Assembly: GCF_900114345.1 (NCBI RefSeq)
Contig: NZ_FOZJ01000002.1
Location: 868,001-932,000 of the forward strand
Direction: 5' to 3'
DNA: 64,000 bases
Origin: Microbacterium sp. cf046
Lineage (GTDB): Bacteria > Actinomycetota > Actinomycetes > Actinomycetales > Microbacteriaceae
In this document: piece after piece, positions 29,796 to 38,691 of the stretch
Numbering within the stretch: the first letter of the stretch is position 1
Layout of the letters: every line of letters starts with the position of its first letter
Made by a program: the position numbers and the translations under genes
Notes under the pieces: generated by a model
Seen by the model: the letters and a program-made list of their open reading frames with translations, nothing else
The model's database searches: none
Told to the model about the DNA's origin: nothing

Positions 29796-31345
29796 CCGAC
29801 TCCGCGCTCCGCGTGCTCGTCGTCGGCTACGGGCCGGTCGGCGCGCGCTTCGCGGAGGCCCTTCTGCCCGCCGTCCGGGCCGGCCGGATCGCCCTGACCG
29901 TGGTCGGGGCCGAGCAGAGCGATGCCTACAACCGCGTGCTCGTGGCCGAATACGCCGTCGGCAGGATGGAGCGCGATTCCCTCACCATCGCCGATCGGCT
30001 GGCTGTCGAGCGTGCCGGCGGCCACGTCATCACCGGCGTGTCCGTCGTCGAACTCGATCGAACAGCCCAGGTGGCCGTGCTGAGCGATGGGCAGCGGATC
30101 CCCTTCGACCGCGTGGTGCTCGCCACCGGATCGCGCGCGAATGTGCCGACGCTCGACGGCGTTCCGCGCGGCGCCCACCGCCCGGCCGGCACCGACGACG
30201 CGCTTCCCGACGGCGTCACCGCGCTGCGGGATCTCGACGATGCGGCGCGCATCAGGGATGCCGTCCGCTCGGGCCGGCGCATCGTGGTGCTCGGCGCGGG
30301 TGTGCTCGGACTCGAGTTCGCACTTGCGGCGGCGCACGCGGGTGCCGACGTCGCCGTCGTGCATCACGGCCCGCACCCCATGCCGCGCAACCTCGACCGG
30401 GGCGCAGGATCGGTGCTGCGGCGGGCGGTCCGCAGGACGGGAGTGACGATCTTCGCGCACAGCCGCGCGGAGACGGTGCTGTTCCACACCGCCGAAGACG
30501 GCCGCCAGGCGTTCGACCGCGTGATCACCGCGGACGGCAAGGACATCGCCGGCGACATGCTGGTGCTCTCGTGCGGTGTCTCACCGCGCGCCGAGCTCGC
30601 CGAGGCGTCCGGTCTGCGTGCCTCGTTCGGCGTCGTCGTCGATCGGGGCCTGCGCAGCTGGACCGATCCGTCGGTGTTCGCGATCGGAGACTGCGCGCAC
30701 ATCGCCGATGCCGCAGAACCGGATTCCTCCGCGCGGATCGCCGGAGCGCCGAGCGGCCTGATCGGGCCGGGATGGCGCCAAGCGGACTGGCTGGCCGCGC
30801 GCTTCCTCGCGGGAACCGAGACCGCGGGCGGCGACGCCCTCCCCGCGGAACGCGACCCGCTGGTGATGCTCAAGGCCGAGCACGTCGATGTGGTCGCCGC
30901 GGGAGATGTCAGCGCCGATCCCTGGGATGACGACCCCGATGGGCGCCAAGTGGCGCAGTGGGCCGACCCCGAGCATGGTCGCTACACGAAGATGGTGTCC
31001 GCGGGCGGCATCCTGACCGGTTTCGTGTGCGTCGGGATGCCGCGCACCGCTGCCGAGCTGACGCTGCTGTACGAACGCGGCGACGAGCTTCCGGCCGACC
31101 GTTCGCTGCTGCTGCGATTCGACGGCCCCGATTTCGATCCCGACGCCGGATCGGCATCCCTCTCCCCGCACGCGACGGTGTGCTGGTGCAACGGCGTGAG
31201 CGTGCAGCAGATCGATGACTCGATCGCGGCCGGCAACGACACGGTCGAGTGCGTCGGGCGCGACACGCGTGCCGGAACCGGATGCGGAGGCTGTCGCACC
31301 CGGATCTCCGACATGCTCGCCCGCCACGCGGTGGAGCCGGCGTGA
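29792..31345 (+). CDS. FAD-dependent reductase with C-terminal [2Fe-2S] domain, nitrate reductase electron-transfer partner
   Basis: 517 residues. Two Rossmann folds of the pyridine-nucleotide-disulphide reductase type (VLVVGYGPVGARF near residue 8, IVVLGAGVLGLEFALA near residue 165) and GDCAH mark FAD and NAD(P)H sites. The last 55 residues hold a BFD-like [2Fe-2S] motif, CWCNGVS...GCGGCRTRI. It resembles the front half of NirB and NasB-type subunits, and most likely passes electrons from NAD(P)H to NasC. Overlap with nasC supports this. Confidence 0.82.
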   Translation: MTDSALRVLVVGYGPVGARFAEALLPAVRAGRIALTVVGAEQSDAYNRVLVAEYAVGRMERDSLTIADRLAVERAGGHVITGVSVVELDRTAQVAVLSDGQRIPFDRVVLATGSRANVPTLDGVPRGAHRPAGTDDALPDGVTALRDLDDAARIRDAVRSGRRIVVLGAGVLGLEFALAAAHAGADVAVVHHGPHPMPRNLDRGAGSVLRRAVRRTGVTIFAHSRAETVLFHTAEDGRQAFDRVITADGKDIAGDMLVLSCGVSPRAELAEASGLRASFGVVVDRGLRSWTDPSVFAIGDCAHIADAAEPDSSARIAGAPSGLIGPGWRQADWLAARFLAGTETAGGDALPAERDPLVMLKAEHVDVVAAGDVSADPWDDDPDGRQVAQWADPEHGRYTKMVSAGGILTGFVCVGMPRTAAELTLLYERGDELPADRSLLLRFDGPDFDPDAGSASLSPHATVCWCNGVSVQQIDDSIAAGNDTVECVGRDTRAGTGCGGCRTRISDMLARHAVEPA

Positions 31346-31377
31346 GATCTCACAACTGCCGCCGCCTCTCGGTGAGA
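31342..31377. promoter_or_regulatory. Palindrome and related half-site between the reductase gene and nirB
   Basis: A perfect 12-bp palindrome GTGAGATCTCAC (31342-31353) covers the stop of the FAD reductase gene, and GTGAGA recurs at 31372-31377. In the 166-nt gap before nirB this may be a regulator site for a second promoter, or part of a weak hairpin. No -10/-35 pair stands out. Confidence 0.3.
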
Positions 31378-31511
31378 CGGATGTTCCCCGACCGAAACGA
31401 CGCCCGCCCCACCCCCGAAACCTCGCCTCCGTAGCGTCGACCACACCACCGCTTCCCGCCCGCCCGCAGAGAGCCGATCGCCTCACCCAGACCGCGACGA
31501 CAGGAGATCCC

Positions 31512-34124
31512 GTGCCTCGCACCTCGAAGAGAACGGATGCCGCGGCATCCGCGTCCGATCCGCACGTCGTCGTCGTCGGCGCGGGGATGGTCGCACACCG
31601 CTTCGTGGAGAGCCTGCGCAGCCGCGACCCCGAGGGCGCCTGGCACGTCACGGTGATCGGAGAGGAGGATCGCCACCCGTACGACCGGGTCGGTCTCACG
31701 TCGTTCTTCGGCGGCGCGAGTGCCGACGACCTCACTCTCGAGCGCTCGATCCTCGACGACGACGACCGGGTCCGCTTCGTGCGCGGTGACGCCGTCGCCC
31801 GCATCGACCGGCATGCGCGACGGGTCACCACCGAGAGCGGGCTCAGCGTCGGATGGGACGCCCTGGTGCTGGCGACCGGATCGTACGCCGCCCGGCTGAC
31901 CGTCGACGGCTTCGACCTGACGGGCTGCTTCGTGTACCGCACCCTCGAGGATGTCGAGCGGATCAGGGCGTTCGTCGACAAGCGCAGCGCCGAGCTCGGA
32001 CGCCCCCTCCACGGCACGGTGATCGGCGGGGGTCTGCTGGGCCTCGAGGCCGCCGGCGCGATGCAGGGTCTGGATGTGGCATGCACCGTCGTGCAGTCCT
32101 CCGACAAGCTCATGTCGGCGCAGCTGGACGAGCGGGGTGCCGACTCGCTGCGTCGGCTGATCGAGGCGCGCGGGATCGCCGTGCGCACCGGCAGCGTCAC
32201 GACCCGGCTCGACCCCGACGTCCGCGGCAATGTGCGCGGTCTGGAGTTCCGGGAGGGCGACTACGCAGAGACCGACGTCGTGATCTTCACGGTCGGCGTC
32301 CGCCCTCGCGACCAGCTCGCGCGCGCCTCCGACCTGAATGTGCACCCGCGCGGCGGCGTCATCATCGACGCCCAGTGCACGACCTCCGACCCGCGCATCC
32401 TCGCGATCGGCGAGGTCGCGAACTACGACGGGCGCGCGGTCGGCCTCGTCGCCCCGGGCTACGCGATGGCCGAGGTCGCCGCGACACGACTCCTCGGATC
32501 CCCGGCGAGCTTCCCCGGCTATGACGACTCGACCAAGCTGAAGCTCAACGGGGTGGACGTCGCGAGCTTCGGCGACGCCTTCGCGCAGACCCCCGGTGCC
32601 CTCGATGTCGTCTACGCCGACCCGGTCGCCGGCGTGTACAAGAAGCTCGTGCTCTCCGACGACGCGCAGACGCTGCTCGGCGGCATCCTGGTCGGCGATG
32701 CGAGCGCGTATGGGATGCTGCGCCCGCTGCTCGGCGGACCCCTCGGCGCCGATCCTGCGGCGTACCTGATGCCCGAGGGCGCCGGCGACGCCCTCGCGAA
32801 CGCCGAGCTGCCCGACGAAGCGCTCGTGTGCTCGTGCAACAGTGTCACGGCCGGAACGATCCGCTGCGCCGTGACCGACGACGGCTGCACCGACGTCGCG
32901 GGCGTGAAGGCGTGCACGCGCGCCGGTGCGGCCTGCGGCTCGTGCCTGCCTCTCGTGAAGAAGCTGGTCGGCGCCGAACTCGCGCGCACCGGGGCAAGCC
33001 TCAGCACCGCGCTCTGCGAGCACTTCACGCACTCCCGCGCTCAGTTGTTCGACGCCGTCCGCGTCTCGGGACTGCGCACCTTCAGTGCGATCATCGAGCG
33101 GTTCGGGACGGGGCGAGGATGCGACATCTGCAAGCCCGTCCTCGCCAGCATCCTGTCCTCCCTCGGCCACGGTCATGTGCTCGACGGCGAGAACGCGACC
33201 CTGCAGGACACGAACGACCACGTGATGGCGAACATCCAGAAGGACGGCAGCTACTCCGTCGTGCCCCGGATCGCCGGCGGTGAGATCACCCCGGAGGGAC
33301 TCCTGGTGATCGGGCAGGTCGCGAAGGACTACGGGCTGTACACGAAGATCACCGGCGGCCAGCGGATCGACATGTTCGGCGCTCGTCTCGAGCAGCTGCC
33401 GGAGATCTGGAAGCGCCTGGTCGACGCCGGGTTCGAATCGGGCCACGCGTACGGCAAATCGCTGCGCACCGTGAAGTCCTGCGTCGGCTCGACCTGGTGC
33501 CGGTACGGCGTGCAGGACTCGGTCGGAATGGCAGTGCAGCTCGAGCTTCGCTACCGGGGCCTGCGCTCACCGCACAAGATCAAGCTCGGTGTCTCCGGGT
33601 GCGCCCGCGAGTGCGCCGAGGCGCGCGGCAAGGACGTCGGCGTCATCGCCACGGAGGCCGGCTGGAACATGTACGTCGGCGGCAACGGCGGCTTCACCCC
33701 CCGGCACGCTGTGCTGTTCGCGGAGGGGCTCGACGACGCCGGGCTGCTGCGGGCCATCGACCGGTTCCTCATGTACTACATCCGCACCGCCGACCGGCTG
33801 CAGCGCACAGCGCCGTGGTTCGAGGAGATGGAGGGCGGCGTAGAGGCGCTTCGCGCAGTGGTCTTCGACGACAGCCTCGGCATCGCGGATGACCTCGATG
33901 CGGCGATGGCGCAGCATGTCGAGAACTATGAGGATGAGTGGAAGGCAACGCTGCAGGACCCCGAGAAGCTGCGACGATTCGCATCATTCGTCAACGCGCC
34001 GACCACGCCCGACCCGTCGCTGGCCTACACCTCGGAGCGCGGGCAGGTGCGGCCGGTCACCGCCGAGGAGCGTCAGAACCCGCGTGTGCTGATCGCAGGA
34101 ACCACCCTGGCGGTCCGGCGATGA
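31512..34124 (+). CDS. nirB: Assimilatory nitrite reductase [NAD(P)H], large subunit NirB
   Basis: 870 residues. It reduces nitrite to ammonium using six electrons. The order is FAD/NAD(P)H-binding Rossmann folds (1-about 430), BFD-like [2Fe-2S] domain (VCSCNSVT...GAACGSCLPL), ferredoxin-like half-domains, and the siroheme/[4Fe-4S] site with Cys in KSCVGSTWCRYG and GVSGCARECAEARG. GTG at 31512 is chosen for the CAGGAG 5 nt upstream. It is coupled to nirD by ATGA. Confidence 0.96.
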   Translation: MPRTSKRTDAAASASDPHVVVVGAGMVAHRFVESLRSRDPEGAWHVTVIGEEDRHPYDRVGLTSFFGGASADDLTLERSILDDDDRVRFVRGDAVARIDRHARRVTTESGLSVGWDALVLATGSYAARLTVDGFDLTGCFVYRTLEDVERIRAFVDKRSAELGRPLHGTVIGGGLLGLEAAGAMQGLDVACTVVQSSDKLMSAQLDERGADSLRRLIEARGIAVRTGSVTTRLDPDVRGNVRGLEFREGDYAETDVVIFTVGVRPRDQLARASDLNVHPRGGVIIDAQCTTSDPRILAIGEVANYDGRAVGLVAPGYAMAEVAATRLLGSPASFPGYDDSTKLKLNGVDVASFGDAFAQTPGALDVVYADPVAGVYKKLVLSDDAQTLLGGILVGDASAYGMLRPLLGGPLGADPAAYLMPEGAGDALANAELPDEALVCSCNSVTAGTIRCAVTDDGCTDVAGVKACTRAGAACGSCLPLVKKLVGAELARTGASLSTALCEHFTHSRAQLFDAVRVSGLRTFSAIIERFGTGRGCDICKPVLASILSSLGHGHVLDGENATLQDTNDHVMANIQKDGSYSVVPRIAGGEITPEGLLVIGQVAKDYGLYTKITGGQRIDMFGARLEQLPEIWKRLVDAGFESGHAYGKSLRTVKSCVGSTWCRYGVQDSVGMAVQLELRYRGLRSPHKIKLGVSGCARECAEARGKDVGVIATEAGWNMYVGGNGGFTPRHAVLFAEGLDDAGLLRAIDRFLMYYIRTADRLQRTAPWFEEMEGGVEALRAVVFDDSLGIADDLDAAMAQHVENYEDEWKATLQDPEKLRRFASFVNAPTTPDPSLAYTSERGQVRPVTAEERQNPRVLIAGTTLAVRR

Positions 34125-34540
34125 CCGCCCTGCAGAATCTCACGATGGCGGCCGAGCTCCCGCTCGACTCGCCCGCCCCGCCGCGCAGTCCCCTCGCGGT
34201 GTGGGTGCGCGTGTGCGCGATCACCGACCTCGAGCCGGAGCGCGGACTCGCCGCCCTGATCGACGGCGAGCAGGTCGCGCTGTTCCGCACGCACGACGAT
34301 CGCATCCACGCGGTCCAGCAGCTCGATCCGTACAGCGGCGCGCACGTGATGTCGCGAGGGATCGTCGGCACGAAAGGCGACGCGCCGACGGTCGCGTCGC
34401 CGATGTACAAGCAGGTCTTCGATCTGCGCACCGGAGCATGCCTGGAGACCCAGGGCAAGGACGAGCACCGCCTGCAGGTGTGGCCGGTCGCGGTGGATGC
34501 CGGCGGAGACGTGTTCATCAAATGGAGGGCGGGCTCATGA
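34121..34540 (+). CDS. nirD: Nitrite reductase small subunit NirD
   Basis: 139 residues. Rieske-fold small subunit of NirBD, with a roughly 25-residue N-terminal tail before VWVRVCAITDLEPERG. Like other NirD proteins it lacks the Cys/His ligands of true Rieske clusters (LDPYSGAHVMSRG and PMYKQVFDLRTG stand in their place). It overlaps nirB (ATGA) and the siroheme synthase gene (ATGA). Confidence 0.94.
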   Translation: MTALQNLTMAAELPLDSPAPPRSPLAVWVRVCAITDLEPERGLAALIDGEQVALFRTHDDRIHAVQQLDPYSGAHVMSRGIVGTKGDAPTVASPMYKQVFDLRTGACLETQGKDEHRLQVWPVAVDAGGDVFIKWRAGS

Positions 34541-35774
34541 CCACGATGATCGGCATCTCTCTGACCGGCCGACAGGTCGTGATGGTCGGAGGCGGCGAGG
34601 TCGCCGCGCGCCGCATCCGCCGTTTCCTGCTCGACGGCGCCGTCGTCCGCGTCGTCGCTCCCGAGCTCGGCGCCACCGCGCGGCGTCTCGTCACAGACCA
34701 CGACCTCGAGTGGCGAGCCCGCGGTATGGTCCCCGGCGACCTGGATGATGCGTGGCTCGTGCACACGGCCACGGGCGATCCGCGCGTCGACGCGGACGTC
34801 GCCGCGCTGTGCGAGGTCCGATGCGTCCTGTGCATCAACGCCGGCGACGGGAGCCACGGCTCGGCCCGTCTCGCAGCGGAGACCCGTTCCGGCGACAGCA
34901 TCGTCGGCGTCGTGTCGGATGCAGGGGTGGACCCCGGTCGCACTCTGCTGCTGCGGACTGCGATCGCCGAGAAGCTCCGTGAGGGGAGCCTCCCGTTGCG
35001 GCGCAGTCGGCCCAGCCCGGTCGGACGAGTGCATCTCGTGGGCGGCGGACCCGGACCGGTCGATCTGATCACCGTGCGCGGCCGTCGCCTGCTCGCCGAG
35101 GCCGATGTGGTCGTGACAGATCGGCTCGGCCCGACCGCAGTGATCGACGAGCTCTCCCCAGAGGTCGAGATCGTCGACGTGGGAAAGCGGCCGCAGCACC
35201 ACCCGGTGCCCCAGGACGAGATCAACGAGCTCCTGATCGACCGCGCGCGTCGCGGTCTGCGCGTCGTCCGGCTCAAGGGCGGTGACCCGTTCGTCTACGG
35301 ACGGGGAGGCGAAGAGGTCGCCGCCTGCCTGGCCGCGGGTGTGCCGGTCGATGTCGTGCCCGGACTGACGAGCATCGTGTCGGTGCCGCAGGCGGCCGGC
35401 ATCCCGGTCACGCACCGCGGAACAGCGACCGCGCTCCATGTCGTCAACGGACAGGATGCGCCGACCCAGGCGACCCTCGCCGCCCTGCGGGACCCGCAGA
35501 CGACGACCGTCGTGCTCATGGGCGTCAGCGCGCTGCCCGGGTTCGCCGATGCCGCGCTCGCAGCAGGTGCGGACCCGACTCTGCCGATGGCGATCGTCGA
35601 GAGCGGGCACACCGACCACAGCGCACGACGCACGCCACGCTCGCAACAGCAGTCCTCCACGCGAGTGCCGCCGTGGTGCGCAACCCCGCCGTCATGGTCT
35701 TCGGCCACGTCGCCGCCGCCGATCTGCTCCTGCCCGCGCTCGTCCGTGACGCGCCGGGTGACACTACTCTGTGA
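34537..35774 (+). pseudogene. cobA: Siroheme synthase (precorrin-2 dehydrogenase + SUMT fusion), frameshifted near the 3' end
   Basis: About 412 residues after correcting one frameshift. The N-terminal part (1-about 150) is the NAD-dependent precorrin-2 dehydrogenase/ferrochelatase type (VVMVGGGEVAARR). From about 165 the uroporphyrinogen-III methyltransferase follows (VHLVGGGPGPVDL, VVRLKGGDPFVYGRGGEE). Between about 35611 and 35627 the frame shifts by -1: the expected tail (TTHATLATAV...RNPAVMVFGHVA) continues in another frame to a TGA at 35772-35774, which overlaps the next gene as GTGA. As written, the frame would run on to 36291 over the next gene. Either a single-base sequence error or a real mutation removing about 50 C-terminal residues. 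Confidence 0.8.
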
Positions 35775-36946
35775 GCATCGCCAGTCACACCGGTCCCCGC
35801 ACGGGTGCAGAGCCGTCCGCACCCGCGATCTCTGCCGCCCTCGCCGGCTGCACGATCCTGCTGCCGGTCGATCGGCGCTCCGGCGAGCTCACCGCGGCGC
35901 TCGAACGACACGGAGCCGCGGTGCGCCTCGCGCCCGCGCTCACGATCGTCCCGCACATCGACGACGAAGAGCTGATCGCACGCTCGCGGCTGCTGATCGC
36001 CGATCCCCCCGACATCGTGGTCGTTACCACGGGCGTCGGATTCCGGGGCTGGATCGAGGCGGTCGACGAGGCGGGACTGCTCGAGGACTTCCTCAGCGCG
36101 ATCAGTCCGTCACAGATCGTCGCTCGGGGCCCGAAGGCGCGCGGCGCGATCCAGCAGGCCGGCCTGTCGGCGGACTGGGTCGCCGAATCCGAGACGGCCG
36201 CCGAGCTCGAGGCCTTCCTGCTCGCAGAGGGCGTCGAGGGCAGGCGCATCGCGGTGCAGCACCACGGCTCGGGAGCCGATGGACTGGATGAGGCGTTCGA
36301 AGCGGCCGGCGCCGACGTCGTCAGCCTCACGATCTACCGCTGGGGTCCACCGCCGGACATCGCAGTCGTGCGTCGATCGGTGATCGCCGCATCGGCCGGC
36401 GAGTACGACGCGATCCTGTTCACCTCGGCTCCCGGTGCGCAGGAGTGGCTGGGGTCGGCCGAGATCCTGCAGGTGCTGCCTGCCATGCGCGCACAGGCGG
36501 ACGCCGGGCGACTGCTCATGGCCGCAGTCGGGCCGATCACGGCGGGACCGCTGCGCGCGGCCGGCTTCGATCCGCTGGTGCCCGATCGTGGCCGTCTGGG
36601 TTCGCTCGTTCGAGCGGTGGTGACCTACTTCGGCGGCGGCCACGCACCGGGAATCGAGACCTCCGGTGGCCGGCTCGAGCTGCGCAGCGCGGGAATCGTC
36701 CTGGACGGTCGTCACCTCCCCGTCTCCCGCGTGGGCCTGGACATCCTCGCCGCCCTCGTGGACGCGAACGGGGCGACGGTCTCCCGGGAAGAACTGCAGG
36801 GCGCCCTGCCCCGATCGGTCGCGAACACCCACGCCGTCGAGGTCGCCGTCGCACGCCTTCGCGAGAGCATCGGCGTGCCGGATCTCATCAAGACCGTCGT
36901 CAAGCGCGGCTACCGCCTGAACGTCGTCGAAGACGAGGCTCGCTGA
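35771..36946 (+). CDS. nnaR: HemD-domain / winged-helix regulator of nitrate assimilation (NnaR-like)
   Basis: 391 residues. The N-terminal two-thirds (about 25-285) is a uroporphyrinogen-III synthase fold (TILLPVDRRSGELTAAL, VVVTTGVGFRGW, DAILFTSAPGA). The C-terminal 100 residues are an OmpR-type winged helix (TVSREELQGALP...VEVAVARLRESIG...TVVKRGYRL). This fusion is known in Streptomyces as NnaR, which helps GlnR activate nitrate/nitrite genes. The GTG start overlaps the siroheme synthase stop. Whether the HemD part is still catalytic or a sensor of tetrapyrrole-related signals cannot be told. Confidence 0.85.
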   Translation: MSIASHTGPRTGAEPSAPAISAALAGCTILLPVDRRSGELTAALERHGAAVRLAPALTIVPHIDDEELIARSRLLIADPPDIVVVTTGVGFRGWIEAVDEAGLLEDFLSAISPSQIVARGPKARGAIQQAGLSADWVAESETAAELEAFLLAEGVEGRRIAVQHHGSGADGLDEAFEAAGADVVSLTIYRWGPPPDIAVVRRSVIAASAGEYDAILFTSAPGAQEWLGSAEILQVLPAMRAQADAGRLLMAAVGPITAGPLRAAGFDPLVPDRGRLGSLVRAVVTYFGGGHAPGIETSGGRLELRSAGIVLDGRHLPVSRVGLDILAALVDANGATVSREELQGALPRSVANTHAVEVAVARLRESIGVPDLIKTVVKRGYRLNVVEDEAR

Positions 36947-36966
36947 GTCGGCGCCCGCCCGCCGGG

Positions 36967-38691
36967 TCAGTCGACGCGCACGACCGCAGCCGACCGAGCC
37001 GGCAGGACCGCGTCGTCGCGGTCCAGGCCGAACTCCGCGTGCGTCGCCACGAGGACGACCGAAGACGGCGGGAGCGGCATCCGGTGCGCGTCATGCGAGA
37101 AGTTGACGAGGATCTGGACTGCCCCGCGGCGGAGCCGGAACAGTCGCTGCGCCTCATCGACCTCCGCCTCGAGCGCGCCGAACGCGGGATCGGTGAGGTC
37201 GGGAACGTCTCGTCGCAGCCGGATCAGGCCGCGATAGAGCTCGAGGATCCGCGCGTGGATTCCAGAGCCGCGCTCGTCCCAGTCCAGCTTCGACCGCGTG
37301 AATGTGGCTAGATCCTGCGGATCGGGCACGACGGAGCGGTCCCAGCCCATCGCGGCGAACTCCGCGATGCGCCCCTCCGCGGTCACGCGTCCGAGCTCCG
37401 GTTCGGGATGCGACGTGAAGAACTGCCACGGCGTCGAGGCCGCCCATTCCTCGCCCATGAACAGCATCGGCGTGAACGGCGAGCACACCGTGAGCACGGC
37501 GGCGATCGCGAGTCCGCCCTCGTCGAGCGACTGCGAGAGCCGGTCGCCGGCGGCGCGATTGCCGATCTGGTCGTGGTCCTGGCTGAAGGTCACGAGCCGT
37601 GTCGTGGGAATGCGGGGATCGATCGGATGCCCGTGCGCTCTGCCCCGGAACGATGACCAGGTTCCGTTGTGGAAGAAGCCTTTCGTGGCGACCTTCGCGA
37701 GGGCGGACAGCGGTTCGAAGTCGGCGTAGTAGCCGGTCGTCTCGCCGGAGACCGCGACGTGGAGCGCGTGGTGGTAGTCGTCGCTCCATTGCGCGCCCAG
37801 CCCGTAGCCGCCCGCCTCGCGGGCCGTGATGAGGGTTGCGTCGTTGAGGTCGGATTCCGCGATGAGCGTGAGCGGTCGGCCGACGTGGGCACTGAGTGCC
37901 TCGGTGTGCTCGGCGAGCTCCTGCAGGATGTGCGGGACAGCGGAGTCCTGCAGGGCGTGCACCGCATCAAGCCGCAGTCCGTCGACGTGATAGTCCCGCA
38001 TCCACATCATCGCGTTCTCCACGATGTAGCGGCGCACGTCGGCCTCGTCCAGGTCGACGGAGGAGCCCCACGTGTTGCGCTCGGCGTCTCTCAGATACCG
38101 GCCGAACTCGGGCAGGTAGTTGCCGCTCGGCCCGAGGTGGTTGTACACCACGTCCTGGATCACGCCGAGCCCGCGTCGGTGGCACTCGTCGACGAACCGC
38201 TGGTAGGCGGCCGGACCGCCGTACCCCTCGTGCACGGCGTACCAGAGGACGCCGTCATAGCCCCAGTTGTGCGTGCCGTTGAAAGCGTTGACCGGCAGCA
38301 GCTCGACGAACCCGATTCCGAGCTCGACGAGGTCATCGAGCCGCGCGACGGCGGAGTCCAGCGTGCCGTCGGGCGTGAACGTGCCCACGTGCAGCTCGTA
38401 GATCACCGACCCCGCGAGCTGACGCCCGGTCCACTCCTCGTCCCGCCACGCGTGCGCGTCCGCATCGAACCAGGCGCTCGGCTCGTGGACGCCGCGCGGC
38501 TGGCGACGGGAGCGCGGATCCGGCCGCGGCGACTCGGAGTCGCCGAGCACGAACGCGTACTCGTCGCCGTCGCGCAGGTCGACGGATGCCGTGAACCATC
38601 CGGCGTCTGCAGGCGACAGGTCGAGGTCGGCCTTTCCGGGTCGGCGCAGCCGCACCCGATCCGTCCGTGGTGCCCAGACGCGGATCGTCAC
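36967..38691 (-). CDS. treZ: Malto-oligosyltrehalose trehalohydrolase TreZ
   Basis: 574 residues. It releases trehalose from maltooligosyltrehalose. An N-terminal CBM48-like beta domain (about 1-95) precedes the GH13_10 barrel: [23 protein letters not shown] (nucleophile Asp) and LIAESDLND (acid Glu), with [13 protein letters not shown] as the substrate His/Asp block. GTG at 38691 follows GGAGGA and overlaps the treY stop (GTGA). Last gene of the treX-treY-treZ set, ending 21 nt from the convergent regulator gene. Confidence 0.95.
   Translation of the reverse strand: MTIRVWAPRTDRVRLRRPGKADLDLSPADAGWFTASVDLRDGDEYAFVLGDSESPRPDPRSRRQPRGVHEPSAWFDADAHAWRDEEWTGRQLAGSVIYELHVGTFTPDGTLDSAVARLDDLVELGIGFVELLPVNAFNGTHNWGYDGVLWYAVHEGYGGPAAYQRFVDECHRRGLGVIQDVVYNHLGPSGNYLPEFGRYLRDAERNTWGSSVDLDEADVRRYIVENAMMWMRDYHVDGLRLDAVHALQDSAVPHILQELAEHTEALSAHVGRPLTLIAESDLNDATLITAREAGGYGLGAQWSDDYHHALHVAVSGETTGYYADFEPLSALAKVATKGFFHNGTWSSFRGRAHGHPIDPRIPTTRLVTFSQDHDQIGNRAAGDRLSQSLDEGGLAIAAVLTVCSPFTPMLFMGEEWAASTPWQFFTSHPEPELGRVTAEGRIAEFAAMGWDRSVVPDPQDLATFTRSKLDWDERGSGIHARILELYRGLIRLRRDVPDLTDPAFGALEAEVDEAQRLFRLRRGAVQILVNFSHDAHRMPLPPSSVVLVATHAEFGLDRDDAVLPARSAAVVRVD

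Noticed and set aside
31350..33446. 698-codon minus-strand frame opposite nirB
   Set aside because: Composition is that of a high-GC antisense shadow; nirB has all cofactor motifs.
34121..34540. NirD lacking Rieske Cys/His ligands as a loss-of-function sign
   Set aside because: NirD proteins normally lack these ligands, so this is expected.
35605..35630. Programmed -1 frameshifting in the siroheme synthase gene
   Set aside because: No X-XXY-YYZ slippery site or downstream pseudoknot is apparent, and no precedent is known to me for this family.
34537..36291. Single long + strand frame running from siroheme synthase through the regulator gene
   Set aside because: After about 35625 the translation is not family-like and overlaps the well-supported NnaR-like gene; the true tail is in another frame.
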